A DNA stretch of 33,467 nucleotides from Verrucomicrobiota bacterium (GTDB lineage: Bacteria > Verrucomicrobiota > Verrucomicrobiia > Chthoniobacterales > UBA10450): positions 1 to 33,467 of the forward strand of contig QHRA01000180.1 in NCBI GenBank assembly GCA_003221295.1, written 5' to 3'. The position numbers were made by a program, and so were the translations under genes. Positions within the stretch are counted from its first letter, which is position 1. Each line of letters begins with the position of its first letter. Positions 1 to 8,423 of the stretch are shown here, piece after piece. The notes below the pieces were generated by a model that was given only the letters and a program-made list of their open reading frames with translations, was not told the DNA's origin and made no database searches.

Positions 1-2
1 TG

Positions 3-335
3 CTTGCGGCTTTCGTGCCCGCCGATGTCACCGGCGAAATGACGAGCATCGGGACGTTGTTTGCTTTCATCCTTGTTTGCGTAGGAATCTGGATCATGCG
101 GGTTCGCAGTCCTGAGTTGGAACGAGGATTCCGGGTGCCGGCGGCGCCCGTCGTCTGCACTCTCGGAATCATCGTGTGCGGCGCAATGATTTACGGCTTG
201 GGCTGGACGAATTGGATGCGGCTAATTGTTTGGCTCGCAATCGGATTAGTATTTTACTTTAGTTACGGCAAGAGCCACAGCCGCATCAACGCGCCACCAC
301 CGGAGATGCCGGAGGGGATAAAGCTGAGCAAGTAG
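3..335 (+). CDS. APC-family amino-acid permease, C-terminal end (partial at 5' edge)
   Basis: Only the last ~110 residues are in the window; the frame is open to the left edge, so this is the 3' end of a longer gene. The visible part starts just before a hydrophobic segment (GTLFAFILVCVGIWIM), followed by a short charged loop with P-E-L-x-R-x-F-R-V-P, two further membrane segments and a basic tail with Y-G-x-x-H-S-R. This loop and tail are typical of the C-terminus of cationic amino-acid transporters (CAT/YfnA type) of the APC superfamily, which import amino acids across the inner membrane. The GTG at 15 is an internal valine, not a start. Substrate specificity cannot be read from this fragment. 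Confidence 0.8.
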   Translation, partial: LAAFVPADVTGEMTSIGTLFAFILVCVGIWIMRVRSPELERGFRVPAAPVVCTLGIIVCGAMIYGLGWTNWMRLIVWLAIGLVFYFSYGKSHSRINAPPPEMPEGIKLSK

Positions 336-434
336 CTGAGCCGGCCGCCCGTTTTGCCCTCGCGGCCGAGACGCAAAAGGAGCGCGAAGGTGATCAAAGC
401 CTACGTGGGCGAAGAACTCACGTCCGAATTTAGT

Positions 435-835
435 CCTATTCTTAATCGTAATCTTATTCCTATTCATTAACTTCGTTCCCGCCATGCACACGACTCTCGA
501 TCACGAAAAATTGGACGTTTACCAACAGTCTCGCGCGTCGACCTCAATTCCGCTGAACATCGCCGAAGGAAACGGCAGGTTTACCTCGGCTGATCGTTGT
601 CATTTCTTCGACAATGCCCGTGGCTTCGCGCTCGAGTGTGCCGCTTGTCTCGATGTGATGATCGCGAAACAGTTTGTTGAAAGGGACGACATCCAGTAAG
701 GCAAGAGCATGCTGGTAAAGATGGTGTCAATGTTGTTTGGGTTAATCCGAGCTAATTCGGATGTGGGCGTTTTCGAATCGCCTGAGCAATACGGAAACCG
801 AGGGGAATAGGAATAAGAGTAGGATTAAGAATAAG
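435..835. mobile_element. Inverted-repeat-bounded element around a four-helix-bundle (S23/IVS-type) gene remnant
   Basis: The 31 bases at 435-465 and the 31 bases at 805-835 are reverse complements at 28 of 31 positions. Both are AT-rich tracts of the cctattcttaat type, unlike the surrounding GC-rich DNA. They bracket a decayed four-helix-bundle gene. An 8-base direct repeat, ccgaattt, lies just outside each arm (424-431 and 839-846) and could be a target duplication, though it does not abut the arms exactly. Genes of this family are known from intervening sequences in bacterial 23S rRNA, which also fold through terminal inverted repeats. Mobility here is inference. I see no gene in 336-434 or 836-883. 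Confidence 0.55.
484..810 (+). pseudogene. Four-helix bundle protein (23S rRNA intervening-sequence/S23 family), decayed
   Basis: The frame begins MHTTLDHEKLDVYQ, the usual start of four-helix-bundle proteins, then jumps straight to RASTSIPLNIAEGNG, a core family motif. About 40 residues that normally separate them are missing. It continues with F-T-S-A-D-R-C and A-R-G-x-A-L-E-C-A-A-C-L-D, then meets a TAA at 697-699. Reading past that stop in the same frame gives GKSMLVKMVSMLFGLIR, the expected last helix, ending at TAG 808-810. One internal deletion plus one nonsense codon make it a pseudogene. Its right end overlaps the right inverted-repeat arm of the enclosing element. The family is small and its function is unknown. 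Confidence 0.75.
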
Positions 836-883
836 AACCCGAATTTTGTCGTGCTAAAACTAAAAGATCTCTGCGTCGGTTCG

Positions 884-1612
884 CTACCAACTACTACCGC
901 CGAAACCTTCGCCGGGACTTGCGCCGCCGAAAAGTTTTTCGCCCCGCTCGCGGAGTCGCTCCGATTTCGCTAACGATTCGCGGGTGGCGGCGGTTTTTTG
1001 CAAATCTTCGGGCGATAGATCGAGCGCGCGCAATACTTCGGCTTCGTCGCGCGAAAGTTCTGACCGGTTCGCCCGTTCCTGGAATTGCGCCAGCGTTTGC
1101 GCAAGGTCATCGCCATTCGACCGGCGAAAAGCATCTAGTATCCGTTGAAAAGTGAGATGAAATGGGATGGTTGCGGCATCAATCATCTGGTCGGCTGATT
1201 CTGAAGTGAACGGCATCATCACTTCGTTGCCGGTAACCACACTGTTCCAGGTCTCCGGCGGCGCGTAATAGCCAAGCTCGACCGAATACGTCTCGCCGGG
1301 CTCGAGCTCCTCGACGGAACAGCTCCCACTCATCGGTTCGACCGCGACCGTTTTCTCATTCCCGTTTTGGCGAATACGCACATGGGCACAGCGATCGGCC
1401 GGTAGACCTTTAACGAAGGCAGACGGCCAATCCACGCTCCAGCAGACAAAAAGCGTCCGCGGATCGCGCGCGATCGCGACCAGCAGCGGCTCGCCAAAGT
1501 GCACCGGCAACCCGGTCAATTCCTCTACGTCTGGTCGAGGCAACGATGACGAGGTCACCGGGCCTTCCGAGATTTTGTAGCCACTCAACGGCTCCGAGGA
1601 ACTGGTTGCCAT
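884..1612 (-). CDS. DUF4912 domain-containing protein
   Basis: This is a 242-residue protein. A low-complexity Ser/Pro/Glu-rich N-terminus (~1-40) precedes a domain with R-D-P-R-T-L-F-V-C-W-S-V-D-W near residues 49-63 and a later E-P-G-E-T-Y-x-V-E-L-G-Y strand. That pattern, a beta-sandwich core with a Trp in 'CW(S/D)', is characteristic of DUF4912. A charged, probably helical C-terminal third follows, ending in Gly/Ser-rich sequence. There is no signal peptide or membrane segment. DUF4912 proteins have no established function. The gene stands alone on the minus strand, divergent from the lipid kinase, with about 90 bp between them. Confidence 0.75.
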   Translation of the reverse strand: MATSSSEPLSGYKISEGPVTSSSLPRPDVEELTGLPVHFGEPLLVAIARDPRTLFVCWSVDWPSAFVKGLPADRCAHVRIRQNGNEKTVAVEPMSGSCSVEELEPGETYSVELGYYAPPETWNSVVTGNEVMMPFTSESADQMIDAATIPFHLTFQRILDAFRRSNGDDLAQTLAQFQERANRSELSRDEAEVLRALDLSPEDLQKTAATRESLAKSERLRERGEKLFGGASPGEGFGGSSW

Positions 1613-1704
1613 ACCAGGCGCTTATCAATCATTGATCCGCTCGCGAGGCAAGCCGAAAAGGGCGCGTTGCTTGATTGGCCCAGGCGACGCAATGTCGCAG
1701 TGCG

Positions 1705-2583
1705 ATGCGAACCTGCGTCATTCTCAATCCAATTGCCGGCGGGGTGAAGGACATTGACGCGATTCGAGAGCGTTTGCGCGGGTTAAACCCCGAGCGCTTC
1801 TGCATCAGCGAACAGGCGGGTGACGCGGAAAAATTCGCCAGTGATGCTGCCGACTTCGAGCTGATCGTGTCGGCGGGCGGTGATGGAACCTTAAACGAAG
1901 TGGTGAACGGGATTGCGCAGGGAGGATGCAATGCTGCTCTTGGGGCCTTGCCGCTCGGGACCGGCAACGACTTCGCGCGGACTCTCGGAGTCCCAAATAA
2001 TGTAGAGACGGCGATGGAACAGATCATGGCAGGTAAAACCCGCGCAATCGATCTGGTCCGCGTGACGAGCGATCAAGTTCGCTATTTCATAAACGTTTCC
2101 TCAGGCGGATTCAGCGGCGTGGTGGACGAGAAACTCACGCCGGAAATGAAGCGGACGTGGGGACCGCTAGCCTATTTGCGCAGCGCCGCGGCCGCCTTTT
2201 CCGAGCTGCGTGGTTACGCCACACGGGTGGCGTTGGATGACGCCGAAGCCCTCGAGCTTGATCTTTACAATTTAGTTGTCGCCAATGGACGATACGTGGC
2301 TGGCGGAATCCCAATCGCGCCGGAGGCCGACCTCACGGATGGATTGCTCGACATCGTGCTCATTGCAGAACGGGGACCGGCCGAGCTCGCAATTTTGGCG
2401 GCCCAGATTCTCGTCGGTAAACATTTGTCCTCGGACGGGATCATTTTTCGTCGCGCCAAAAAAATCGCGATTAGTTCAAGACCCGGAATGTGGTTTAACG
2501 TTGATGGCGAATTGATCGGGAACGAACCGGCAACTTTCGAGTTGCTGCCCGGCGCATTGCGGTGCGTAGTCGGAGCAGCGTGA
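1705..2583 (+). CDS. Diacylglycerol/lipid kinase family protein (YegS/BmrU type)
   Basis: The product is 292 residues from the ATG at 1705. A TTG at 1675 would add ten residues but the family normally begins right before ILNPIAGG, as here. Motifs seen: N-P-I-A-G-G at ~8-13, the nucleotide-binding G-G-D-G-T at 58-62, P-L-G-T-G-N-D-F at 83-90, and a C-terminal F-x-V-D-G-E-like strand (FNVDGELIG). These define the DAGK catalytic family, which transfers phosphate from ATP to a lipid such as diacylglycerol, phosphatidylglycerol or a sphingoid base. The exact substrate cannot be told. Its stop overlaps the GTG start of the next gene, suggesting translational coupling. Confidence 0.9.
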   Translation: MRTCVILNPIAGGVKDIDAIRERLRGLNPERFCISEQAGDAEKFASDAADFELIVSAGGDGTLNEVVNGIAQGGCNAALGALPLGTGNDFARTLGVPNNVETAMEQIMAGKTRAIDLVRVTSDQVRYFINVSSGGFSGVVDEKLTPEMKRTWGPLAYLRSAAAAFSELRGYATRVALDDAEALELDLYNLVVANGRYVAGGIPIAPEADLTDGLLDIVLIAERGPAELAILAAQILVGKHLSSDGIIFRRAKKIAISSRPGMWFNVDGELIGNEPATFELLPGALRCVVGAA

Positions 2584-3059
2584 AAAAGAAAATCCTCAGT
2601 CTCGAGCAACTGGCCGCAAAATCCGGCCAGTTGAGGTCCACGGGCAATCGAGTGGTCGCGACAAACGGTTGCTTCGATATTTTGCACGTCGGTCATGTGC
2701 GCTATCTGGCCGCTGCCCGAAAGCTCGGCGACGTGCTAGTGGTGGGATTAAATGGCGATAGCTCCGTCCGTCAGCTCAAAGGCGAAGGCCGGCCCGTCAA
2801 TCCGGAACAGGATCGGGCGGAGGTATTGGCCGCGCTCGAATCGGTTGATTACGTCACGATTTTTTCCGAATTGCGGGCCACGAATTTCCTGCGGGCAGCG
2901 CACCCGTCAACCTACGCCAAGGGTGGCGATTATACTGCCGATACGCTGGACCCCGAAGAACGCGCGGTTTTGGCAAAATTTGGAACGAAGATTGAGATCA
3001 TTCCGTTCGAGCAAGGTTATTCGACCTCGCAGTTGCTAACGAGAATTGGGAAAGCGTAA
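2580..3059 (+). CDS. hldE: D-glycero-beta-D-manno-heptose 1-phosphate adenylyltransferase (HldE C-terminal domain type, RfaE2)
   Basis: The protein is ~159 residues from a GTG at 2580, whose last bases form a GTGA overlap with the upstream stop; a GTG at 2562 is also possible. The cytidylyltransferase-fold signature T-N-G-C-F-D-I-L-H-V-G-H lies at ~28-39 with the HxGH nucleotide-binding motif at 36-39. A C-terminal F-E-Q-G-Y-S-T-S-Q-L-L motif is typical of RfaE domain II. It adenylates heptose-1-phosphate to ADP-heptose, the activated sugar for lipopolysaccharide inner core. No kinase domain is attached, so the bifunctional HldE is split here. It sits between the lipid kinase and purN in a tight run. 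Confidence 0.88.
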   Translation: MKKKILSLEQLAAKSGQLRSTGNRVVATNGCFDILHVGHVRYLAAARKLGDVLVVGLNGDSSVRQLKGEGRPVNPEQDRAEVLAALESVDYVTIFSELRATNFLRAAHPSTYAKGGDYTADTLDPEERAVLAKFGTKIEIIPFEQGYSTSQLLTRIGKA

Positions 3060-3643
3060 TGATCAAGATTGGTATTCTCGGCTCGGGTAGGGGATCGAAC
3101 TGTCGCGCCATCTTGCAAAGCATTCGCGACGGTAAGTTAAACGCGAAGGCGACCGTAGTAATTTCGGACGTGCTGGACGCGCCGATTCTCGAGATCGCGC
3201 GCGAGTTCGGGGTGGCGAATGCTTACTTGCCGCCGGGACATTTTCGGACCCGGCTCGAGCCGAAGGTCGAAGCGCAACTAGTCGAGATGTTACAAGATGC
3301 CGAAGTGGAGTTGGTGGTTCTGGCTGGTTTCATGCGGGTGTTGAAGGAGCAAATGCTGGCGGCTTTTCCGCGCCGAATTGTCAACATTCATCCATCGCTC
3401 CTGCCGAAGTTTCCGGGCCTCGAATCTTGGAAACAGGCGCTTGCAGCTAACGAGAAATGGACAGGCGTGACCGTTCACTACGTGGATGAGAAGATCGATC
3501 ACGGCGACATCATCGCGCAACGCAGAGTCCCGGTGATGAGCGACGACAGCCCCGAATCACTGCACGCGCGTATCCAGGAAGTAGAGCACGTGCTTTACCC
3601 TGAAGCCTTGGAGCGGGTTTTCCGCAAACTGCGCGGCAGTTAG
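3059..3643 (+). CDS. purN: Phosphoribosylglycinamide formyltransferase PurN
   Basis: A 194-residue protein, matching the usual length. It opens with a Rossmann-like phosphate loop G-S-G-R-G-S-N (8-14). The catalytic region N-I-H-P-S-L-L-P-K-F-P-G covers ~109-120, giving Asn109 and His111, and Asp147 in V-D-E-K-I-D-H-G-D completes the expected triad. It transfers a formyl group from 10-formyl-tetrahydrofolate to GAR, the third step of purine synthesis in the cytosol. Its ATG overlaps the upstream TAA by one base, so it is likely translated from the same message as the adenylyltransferase. It converges on gpsA; the 193 bp between (3644-3836) show nothing recognisable. Confidence 0.95.
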   Translation: MIKIGILGSGRGSNCRAILQSIRDGKLNAKATVVISDVLDAPILEIAREFGVANAYLPPGHFRTRLEPKVEAQLVEMLQDAEVELVVLAGFMRVLKEQMLAAFPRRIVNIHPSLLPKFPGLESWKQALAANEKWTGVTVHYVDEKIDHGDIIAQRRVPVMSDDSPESLHARIQEVEHVLYPEALERVFRKLRGS

Positions 3644-3836
3644 GGAGCGCGACCATCTTTTCGCATCCTTGCCGAAAGGTTTTCGCAAATCGCGGCGCCA
3701 TCGCAACCGATCGCGAGATGAGATCGCCAAAGGCGCGGACTCATTTCCAGTCTGGAGCAACGCCCCAGGAAAAATGGTCCGAGACAAATCCAACGCTGAA
3801 AGCGCAATTCAAAAGGGTGTTTCGTGGGAAAACGAC

Positions 3837-4832
3837 TTAAAGGCGCTCGGGCTTGGGCCCACGGCCGAGCAATTCCTGCATTGCAAAAAGGAGCGGCTTG
3901 TCCTGGTAAAGGACGGCGTAGATTTGATCGATGATCGGCGTATCCACGCCGAGGCGACGGGCGCATTCAAACGCGCTCTTGGCCGTCGGTATTCCTTCTG
4001 CCACCATCTTCATATCGGCCTGGATCTGGGCCAGCATTTCGGCGTGGCCCAGCCGTTCGCCCACTCTCCGATTGCGGCTGTGTTTGCTGAAGCAGGTCGC
4101 GATCAGATCGCCCACGCCGCTTAGTCCGTAGAAGGTGAGCGCGTTTCCACCCATTTTTGTGCCGAGACGCAACAATTCGGCCATTGCTCGGGTGACAAGC
4201 GCAGCTTTTGAGTTGTCGCCAAGGCCAAGGCCGTCACTCACGCCTGCCGCAATTGCAAAAACATTCTTGAGCGCGCCACCCAGCTCAATGCTGACCACAT
4301 CGTCACTGGTGTAAATGCGAAAATGTTCGCTCCCGAGAAAGCGTTGCAGTTCGATTGCATAATTCTCGTTAGCACATCCAATCACCGTCGCGGTCGGCAG
4401 GCCACGAACTACTTCTACCGCCAGATTTGGTCCGGACAAAACCGCCACCGGATTTGAAGGAAAGAGCGTTGACAAAATTTCGCTCATTCGCATTCCGCTG
4501 CCATGCTCGATTCCTTTTGTGCAACTAAGCAGCACCGCATTGTCACTTACGCCAGTATCGCGGACACGAGTAGCGATTTCGCGCAAGACGATGGACGGGG
4601 TAACGAAAACTATGAGCTCGGCCTCCCTACAGTCCGTCAGTTCGTGCATGGCGCGAATGTTCTCAGCCAATTGAACGCCCGGGAGATATTCCGAATTTTC
4701 TCGCGAACTCTGCACTCGGCTGATGCGCTCGGCGTTGTTGCCCCAAAGCGAGATGGGCCGGCCATCCTTTGCCCAGAGCGCCGCCAGCGCTGTCCCCCAG
4801 CTTCCAGCACCGATAATGACGGTTTGCTTCAT
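3837..4832 (-). CDS. gpsA: Glycerol-3-phosphate dehydrogenase [NAD(P)+]
   Basis: A 331-residue protein of normal length. The dinucleotide-binding loop G-A-G-S-W-G is at 8-13. K106 in S-C-T-K-G and K189 in G-G-A-L-K-N-V are the conserved substrate/catalytic lysines, and S-G-V-G-D-L-I-A-T-C with N-R-R-V-G follows. It reduces dihydroxyacetone phosphate to sn-glycerol 3-phosphate, the backbone for phospholipids. Its start overlaps the plsY stop by four bases (ATGA), so it is translationally coupled to the acyltransferase that uses its product. It is the last gene of the - strand run. Confidence 0.96.
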   Translation of the reverse strand: MKQTVIIGAGSWGTALAALWAKDGRPISLWGNNAERISRVQSSRENSEYLPGVQLAENIRAMHELTDCREAELIVFVTPSIVLREIATRVRDTGVSDNAVLLSCTKGIEHGSGMRMSEILSTLFPSNPVAVLSGPNLAVEVVRGLPTATVIGCANENYAIELQRFLGSEHFRIYTSDDVVSIELGGALKNVFAIAAGVSDGLGLGDNSKAALVTRAMAELLRLGTKMGGNALTFYGLSGVGDLIATCFSKHSRNRRVGERLGHAEMLAQIQADMKMVAEGIPTAKSAFECARRLGVDTPIIDQIYAVLYQDKPLLFAMQELLGRGPKPERL

Positions 4833-5434
4833 TTTCGATCGAAGCGCGGCTCGCGGCCTTGAGCCAGCCTAACGATATTGCTGCGATGCCTGAAAATTAT
4901 TAAAGCCGCGATCAACCCGCTGAATCCTAAGACGATGGGATCGGCCGCATTTCCCAGAAGCCAGGCGCTGAGGGGCAACGCAACCGCAGCTACGATAGAA
5001 GCTAACGAGACGAAGCGAAAAACGAAAAAAATCGCGATCCATACAATAACGGCGATGAATGTTGCCACCGGCAATAGACCGAGACAGGCGCCAGCGGCCG
5101 CGGCCACACCCTTTCCACCGCGAAATCGAAGCCAGACAGGAAACGAATGGCCGACTACGACGAACAAAGCAGCCAGGATCCCGATGTGATAACTGGCGGA
5201 CGGGTCGAACTGGGCCAGCCAAAGCGCAATTCTAACCGCCAGGAAACCCTTTAAGACATCGCCGACAAAAACGGCGTACCCATACTTCTTTCCGAGAACA
5301 CGCAAAGTGTTTGTTGCACCGATGTTACCGCTTCCGTGCTGCCGGACGTCAATACCGGCGATTCGTCCAGCAATGAAACCAAATGGGATGGATCCAAGAA
5401 AGTAAGCAATCAGGGCCGCGGTGAAATAGATCAC
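4829..5434 (-). CDS. plsY: Glycerol-3-phosphate acyltransferase PlsY
   Basis: A 201-residue integral membrane protein with several hydrophobic segments. PlsY signatures are present: G-S-G-N-I-G-A-T-N-T (~35-44), R-F-R-G-G-K-G-V-A mid-protein, and H-R-S-N-I-x-R-L near the C-terminus. It acylates glycerol 3-phosphate at the 1-position from acyl-phosphate in the inner membrane, starting phospholipid synthesis. The start is GTG immediately after the mnmG TGA (TGAGTG), and its end overlaps gpsA, so the three genes should be cotranscribed. Confidence 0.95.
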   Translation of the reverse strand: MIYFTAALIAYFLGSIPFGFIAGRIAGIDVRQHGSGNIGATNTLRVLGKKYGYAVFVGDVLKGFLAVRIALWLAQFDPSASYHIGILAALFVVVGHSFPVWLRFRGGKGVAAAAGACLGLLPVATFIAVIVWIAIFFVFRFVSLASIVAAVALPLSAWLLGNAADPIVLGFSGLIAALIIFRHRSNIVRLAQGREPRFDRK

Positions 5435-7291
5435 TCAGAACGATTTACCATTTAGCCAAATATCCAAGATAGATAAATCGGCAGCGGTTATTCCCGGAAT
5501 GCGTCGTGCCGCTCCGAGTGAAGTTGGGCGAAACCTTCCCAGTTTTTGCCGGCTCTCGCTACGTAAGCCTGGGACAACATTAAAGTCGAAGCCGAGGGGA
5601 ATAGTGCGATCGGCGCGTAGCCGTTCGTGGGTGACGCGCTTCATTTGCTGAGCTAGGTATCCAGCGTATTTCATTTCAACCAGCAGATGGCGCCAGATTG
5701 AGTGAGGCGCCATGGCCAGTACTTCGGGCGGCAGTTCACCCAGGTTGAAATGCGGGTCTTTCAGAGCTTGACGCAGCGGCCGACCATTAACTTGAAGACC
5801 GTCAATCGCGCTTTCGAGGGAAGCAATGGTCTCCTGTTTTCGACGGAGGCTATCCATCCGGTCCTCACCGACTAACCCGATCCCCGCGCCCAGCTCGGTC
5901 AAACGCAAATCCGCGTTGTCTTCCCGGAGGGCCAGTCTATTTTGCGCGCGACTGGTAAACATTCGGTACGGTTCATCTGTCCCTCGGGTTGTCAGATCTT
6001 CGATCAGCACCGAAATGTAACTAATTTCTTTCGGAAGCGTGAACGGGTCGCGACCTTGCGCCTTTAATGCGGCATTAATTCCTGCAATTAAGCCTTGTCC
6101 GGCAGCTTCTTCGTAGCCTGAGGTACCGTTAATCTGACCAGCGAAATACAAGTTCTCCACGAGCTTGGTTTCGAGTGTCGGGTGGAGTTGCGTCGGCGGG
6201 AAATAATCGTACTCGACGGCATAGCCGGGCCGGATAATTTCGACGTGCTCGAGGCCGGGAATGGATCGCACTAGCGATAGCTGGACGTCGAAAGGCAGAC
6301 TGGTGGAGGTGCCATTGACATAGATTTCGCTGGAGTGGCGGCCTTCGGGCTCGAGGAAAATGGGGTGCGACGCTTTATGCGAAAAGCGGACAATTTTGTC
6401 CTCAATTGAGGGACAATAGCGCGGGCCTGTGCCCTTAATTCGATTTTGATAAACTGGTGATCGGTGGAGATTTGTGTTGATTATCTCATGAGTTCGGGGA
6501 ATTGTGTGCGTTAACCAGCATGGGAGCTGTTCCACGTGGAACACGCCCGATTCGTCGAAGTTGAGGGTAAATGATTCGCCCTTCTGGCCAGTTACCTTTT
6601 CCAGAAAGGAAAGGCGCGGTGGAGGCTCGTCGCCTTCCTGCCTCTCGAGCGAGCCGAAATCAATCGAATTTGCATTCAGCCGACAAGGCGTCCCCGTTTT
6701 AAAACGGCCGATTTCGAACCCTAGAACCCGAATGCTGTCGCTCAGGCTCGAAGCGCTGTCGGCCATCCGGCCGCCAGGTTTGGATTGTTCGCCCACATGC
6801 AGCAGCCCCCGCAGAAATGTGCCAGCAGTAATCACGACCGATTTTGCCCGAATCTCCATGCCTAAATCCGTCGTCACGCCAAGGATTCTCCTGTCGGCAA
6901 CGACAATGGTGGCCGCGGTTCCTTGCAACAATCGAAGATTCGGCGTCTTTTCGAGGATAGCCTTTAGCCGAAACTGATAGGCTTTCTTGTCGCACTGGAC
7001 TCGCGTAGCCCAAACCGCTTCACCTTTGCTCCGGTTGAGCACACGAAATTGAATTCCAGTCGCGTCCGCATTAATCGCCATCGCGCCGCCTAGCGCGTCG
7101 ATCTCTTTGACAATATGACTCTTGGCCGACCCGCCGACCGCCGGATTGCATGACATCTGTCCGATCGTATCCAGGTTTTGTGTCAGCATCATGGTGCGAC
7201 AGCCAAGACGCGCTGCTGCGAAGGCGGCCTCGATCCCGGCGTGACCGCTGCCAACAACCAGGACATCAATCCGATCAGGGAGTGTGAACAT
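5435..7291 (-). CDS. mnmG: tRNA uridine-5-carboxymethylaminomethyl modification enzyme MnmG (GidA)
   Basis: A 618-residue protein of the usual size. The N-terminal FAD-binding G-S-G-H-A-G is at ~14-19, followed by the family signatures S-C-N-P-A-V-G-G-x-A-K and R-P-G-Y-A-V-E-Y-D-Y. A C-terminal helical region with T-S-R-A-x-x-R-L-x-L-R and R-I-P-G-I-T matches the MnmE- and tRNA-binding end. With MnmE it makes cmnm5U at the wobble position of certain tRNAs. The start overlaps the cdd coding end by 17 bp and plsY follows with no gap. mnmE is not in the window. Confidence 0.96.
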   Translation of the reverse strand: MFTLPDRIDVLVVGSGHAGIEAAFAAARLGCRTMMLTQNLDTIGQMSCNPAVGGSAKSHIVKEIDALGGAMAINADATGIQFRVLNRSKGEAVWATRVQCDKKAYQFRLKAILEKTPNLRLLQGTAATIVVADRRILGVTTDLGMEIRAKSVVITAGTFLRGLLHVGEQSKPGGRMADSASSLSDSIRVLGFEIGRFKTGTPCRLNANSIDFGSLERQEGDEPPPRLSFLEKVTGQKGESFTLNFDESGVFHVEQLPCWLTHTIPRTHEIINTNLHRSPVYQNRIKGTGPRYCPSIEDKIVRFSHKASHPIFLEPEGRHSSEIYVNGTSTSLPFDVQLSLVRSIPGLEHVEIIRPGYAVEYDYFPPTQLHPTLETKLVENLYFAGQINGTSGYEEAAGQGLIAGINAALKAQGRDPFTLPKEISYISVLIEDLTTRGTDEPYRMFTSRAQNRLALREDNADLRLTELGAGIGLVGEDRMDSLRRKQETIASLESAIDGLQVNGRPLRQALKDPHFNLGELPPEVLAMAPHSIWRHLLVEMKYAGYLAQQMKRVTHERLRADRTIPLGFDFNVVPGLRSESRQKLGRFRPTSLGAARRIPGITAADLSILDIWLNGKSF

Positions 7292-7685
7292 TTTTTAGAA
7301 TTCCGCGCTTCGGGCCCGGAAGAAGACGGGAAAGGTTCTCGATTTTGCGGTTTCCGTCTACCGTCGCGCTAACGATAATCAGATCCGGGGAAAATTCAGC
7401 CAGGAATTGTCGGCAAGCACCGCAAGGCATGATCGGTTCAGTCGTGTCCGCAACCACCGCGATCGCGACAAACTCGCGTTGTCCCGCCGCGACTGCGCTA
7501 CTGATCGCGATTCGCTCAGCGCAAATCGTTAGCCCATAGGAGATATTTTCGATGTTGCTGCCGGTAAAAACGGCGCCTGATTTACATTGAACAGCCGCTC
7601 CAACGGCAAATTTGGAATAAGGCGCGTAGGCTTGCAGCCGACCTTTTAAGGCACTTCGAATTAAATCGTCAAATTGCACATCCAT
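7275..7685 (-). CDS. cdd: Cytidine deaminase
   Basis: A 136-residue protein, the size of the homotetrameric cytidine deaminases. The zinc-binding and catalytic motif C-A-E is at 55-57 and P-C-G-A-C at 87-91, so Cys55, Cys88, Cys91 and Glu57 are all present. The N-terminal A-Y-A-P-Y-S-K-F-x-V-G-A-A segment and the S-N-I-E-N-x-S-Y substrate loop are also intact. It hydrolyses cytidine/deoxycytidine to (deoxy)uridine for pyrimidine salvage. The 3' end runs 17 bp into mnmG, and the start is 15 bp after the upstream membrane-protein stop. Confidence 0.95.
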   Translation of the reverse strand: MDVQFDDLIRSALKGRLQAYAPYSKFAVGAAVQCKSGAVFTGSNIENISYGLTICAERIAISSAVAAGQREFVAIAVVADTTEPIMPCGACRQFLAEFSPDLIIVSATVDGNRKIENLSRLLPGPKRGILKNVHTP

Positions 7686-7700
7686 TTGCAGACAAGGTAA

Positions 7701-8402
7701 TTATATTCCATTATTTCGGAGAACACGCAGGGCAATCCGGCCCATCAACACCAAGATCGCCAGGGAAAGAAGCAGCCCGCCGCCCCAGACCCAATACTCG
7801 TACATTCGCGGATGTGTCTGGCCGCGAGCGAGGCGCAGCCCCAACTGCCCCAGCGTTCCAAGATAAGCATAAAGAAAAAGCCCTGGCGCCTGGCCGATAG
7901 CGATCCAAATCATGCAAGTGCGAAAACGAATTTTGGTCAGGCCATACAAATAGTTCATCAAACTGCTGGGAAAAAGCGGATGCAATTGGCTGAGAAGAAT
8001 GAGCTTCCAGCCTTCGCGTTCCACCGCCGGTTCGAGGGCGTGAAGGCTCTTCGATCTTTCCAGACGTCGTTGCAGCCAGCGCCGCCCGATGGTTCGGCCA
8101 ATCAAAAACGAAATGGCGGCACCGGCCACATTGCCAATCAGCACAATCAAGAATCCCCACCATAAGCCAAAAAAAAATCCGCCGCCGATACTCAGGATCC
8201 CGCCCGGCAGCAGCAACACATTACAGCAGGCGTAAAGGATCGGGTAACAAATTGCGCTCCAAACGCCCCAGCTCATCACCCGTTGCTGGACTGTTGCCAG
8301 AATTTCCCGGAGCGGGAAAATCTTCCACGCCGCGATAACGAGAGCGATCACGCCGAGAACGGCGAAGAATTGAATCCAAGCGACGCGGTTTGTTTTTTTC
8401 AA
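7701..8402 (-). CDS. TVP38/TMEM64 (SNARE-associated/DedA-like) membrane protein
   Basis: A 233-residue polytopic membrane protein. Hydrophobic segments lie at ~10-28, 45-100 and 200-225. The conserved core has L-P-G-G-I-L-S-I-G-G-G-F-F-F-G, then G-N-V-A-G-A-A-I-S-F-L-I-G-R, typical of the SNARE-associated (VTT/DedA) domain with its re-entrant loops. Such proteins are linked to lipid scrambling or undecaprenyl-phosphate recycling and envelope homeostasis; the substrate here is unknown. The start appears to be TTG at 8402, in frame with the TGA ending the upstream fragment ORF, and no ATG is available upstream. Confidence 0.85.
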   Translation of the reverse strand: MKKTNRVAWIQFFAVLGVIALVIAAWKIFPLREILATVQQRVMSWGVWSAICYPILYACCNVLLLPGGILSIGGGFFFGLWWGFLIVLIGNVAGAAISFLIGRTIGRRWLQRRLERSKSLHALEPAVEREGWKLILLSQLHPLFPSSLMNYLYGLTKIRFRTCMIWIAIGQAPGLFLYAYLGTLGQLGLRLARGQTHPRMYEYWVWGGGLLLSLAILVLMGRIALRVLRNNGI

Positions 8403-8423
8403 GAGCGCCAGACCATCTGCGCG

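Noticed and set aside
246-491. 81-codon frame on the - strand
   Set aside because: Overlaps the permease end and the left repeat arm; no motif or ribosome site.
3669-4124. 151-codon open frame on the + strand
   Set aside because: Mostly antisense to gpsA; no family motif and no ribosome site. gpsA motifs are complete on the other strand.
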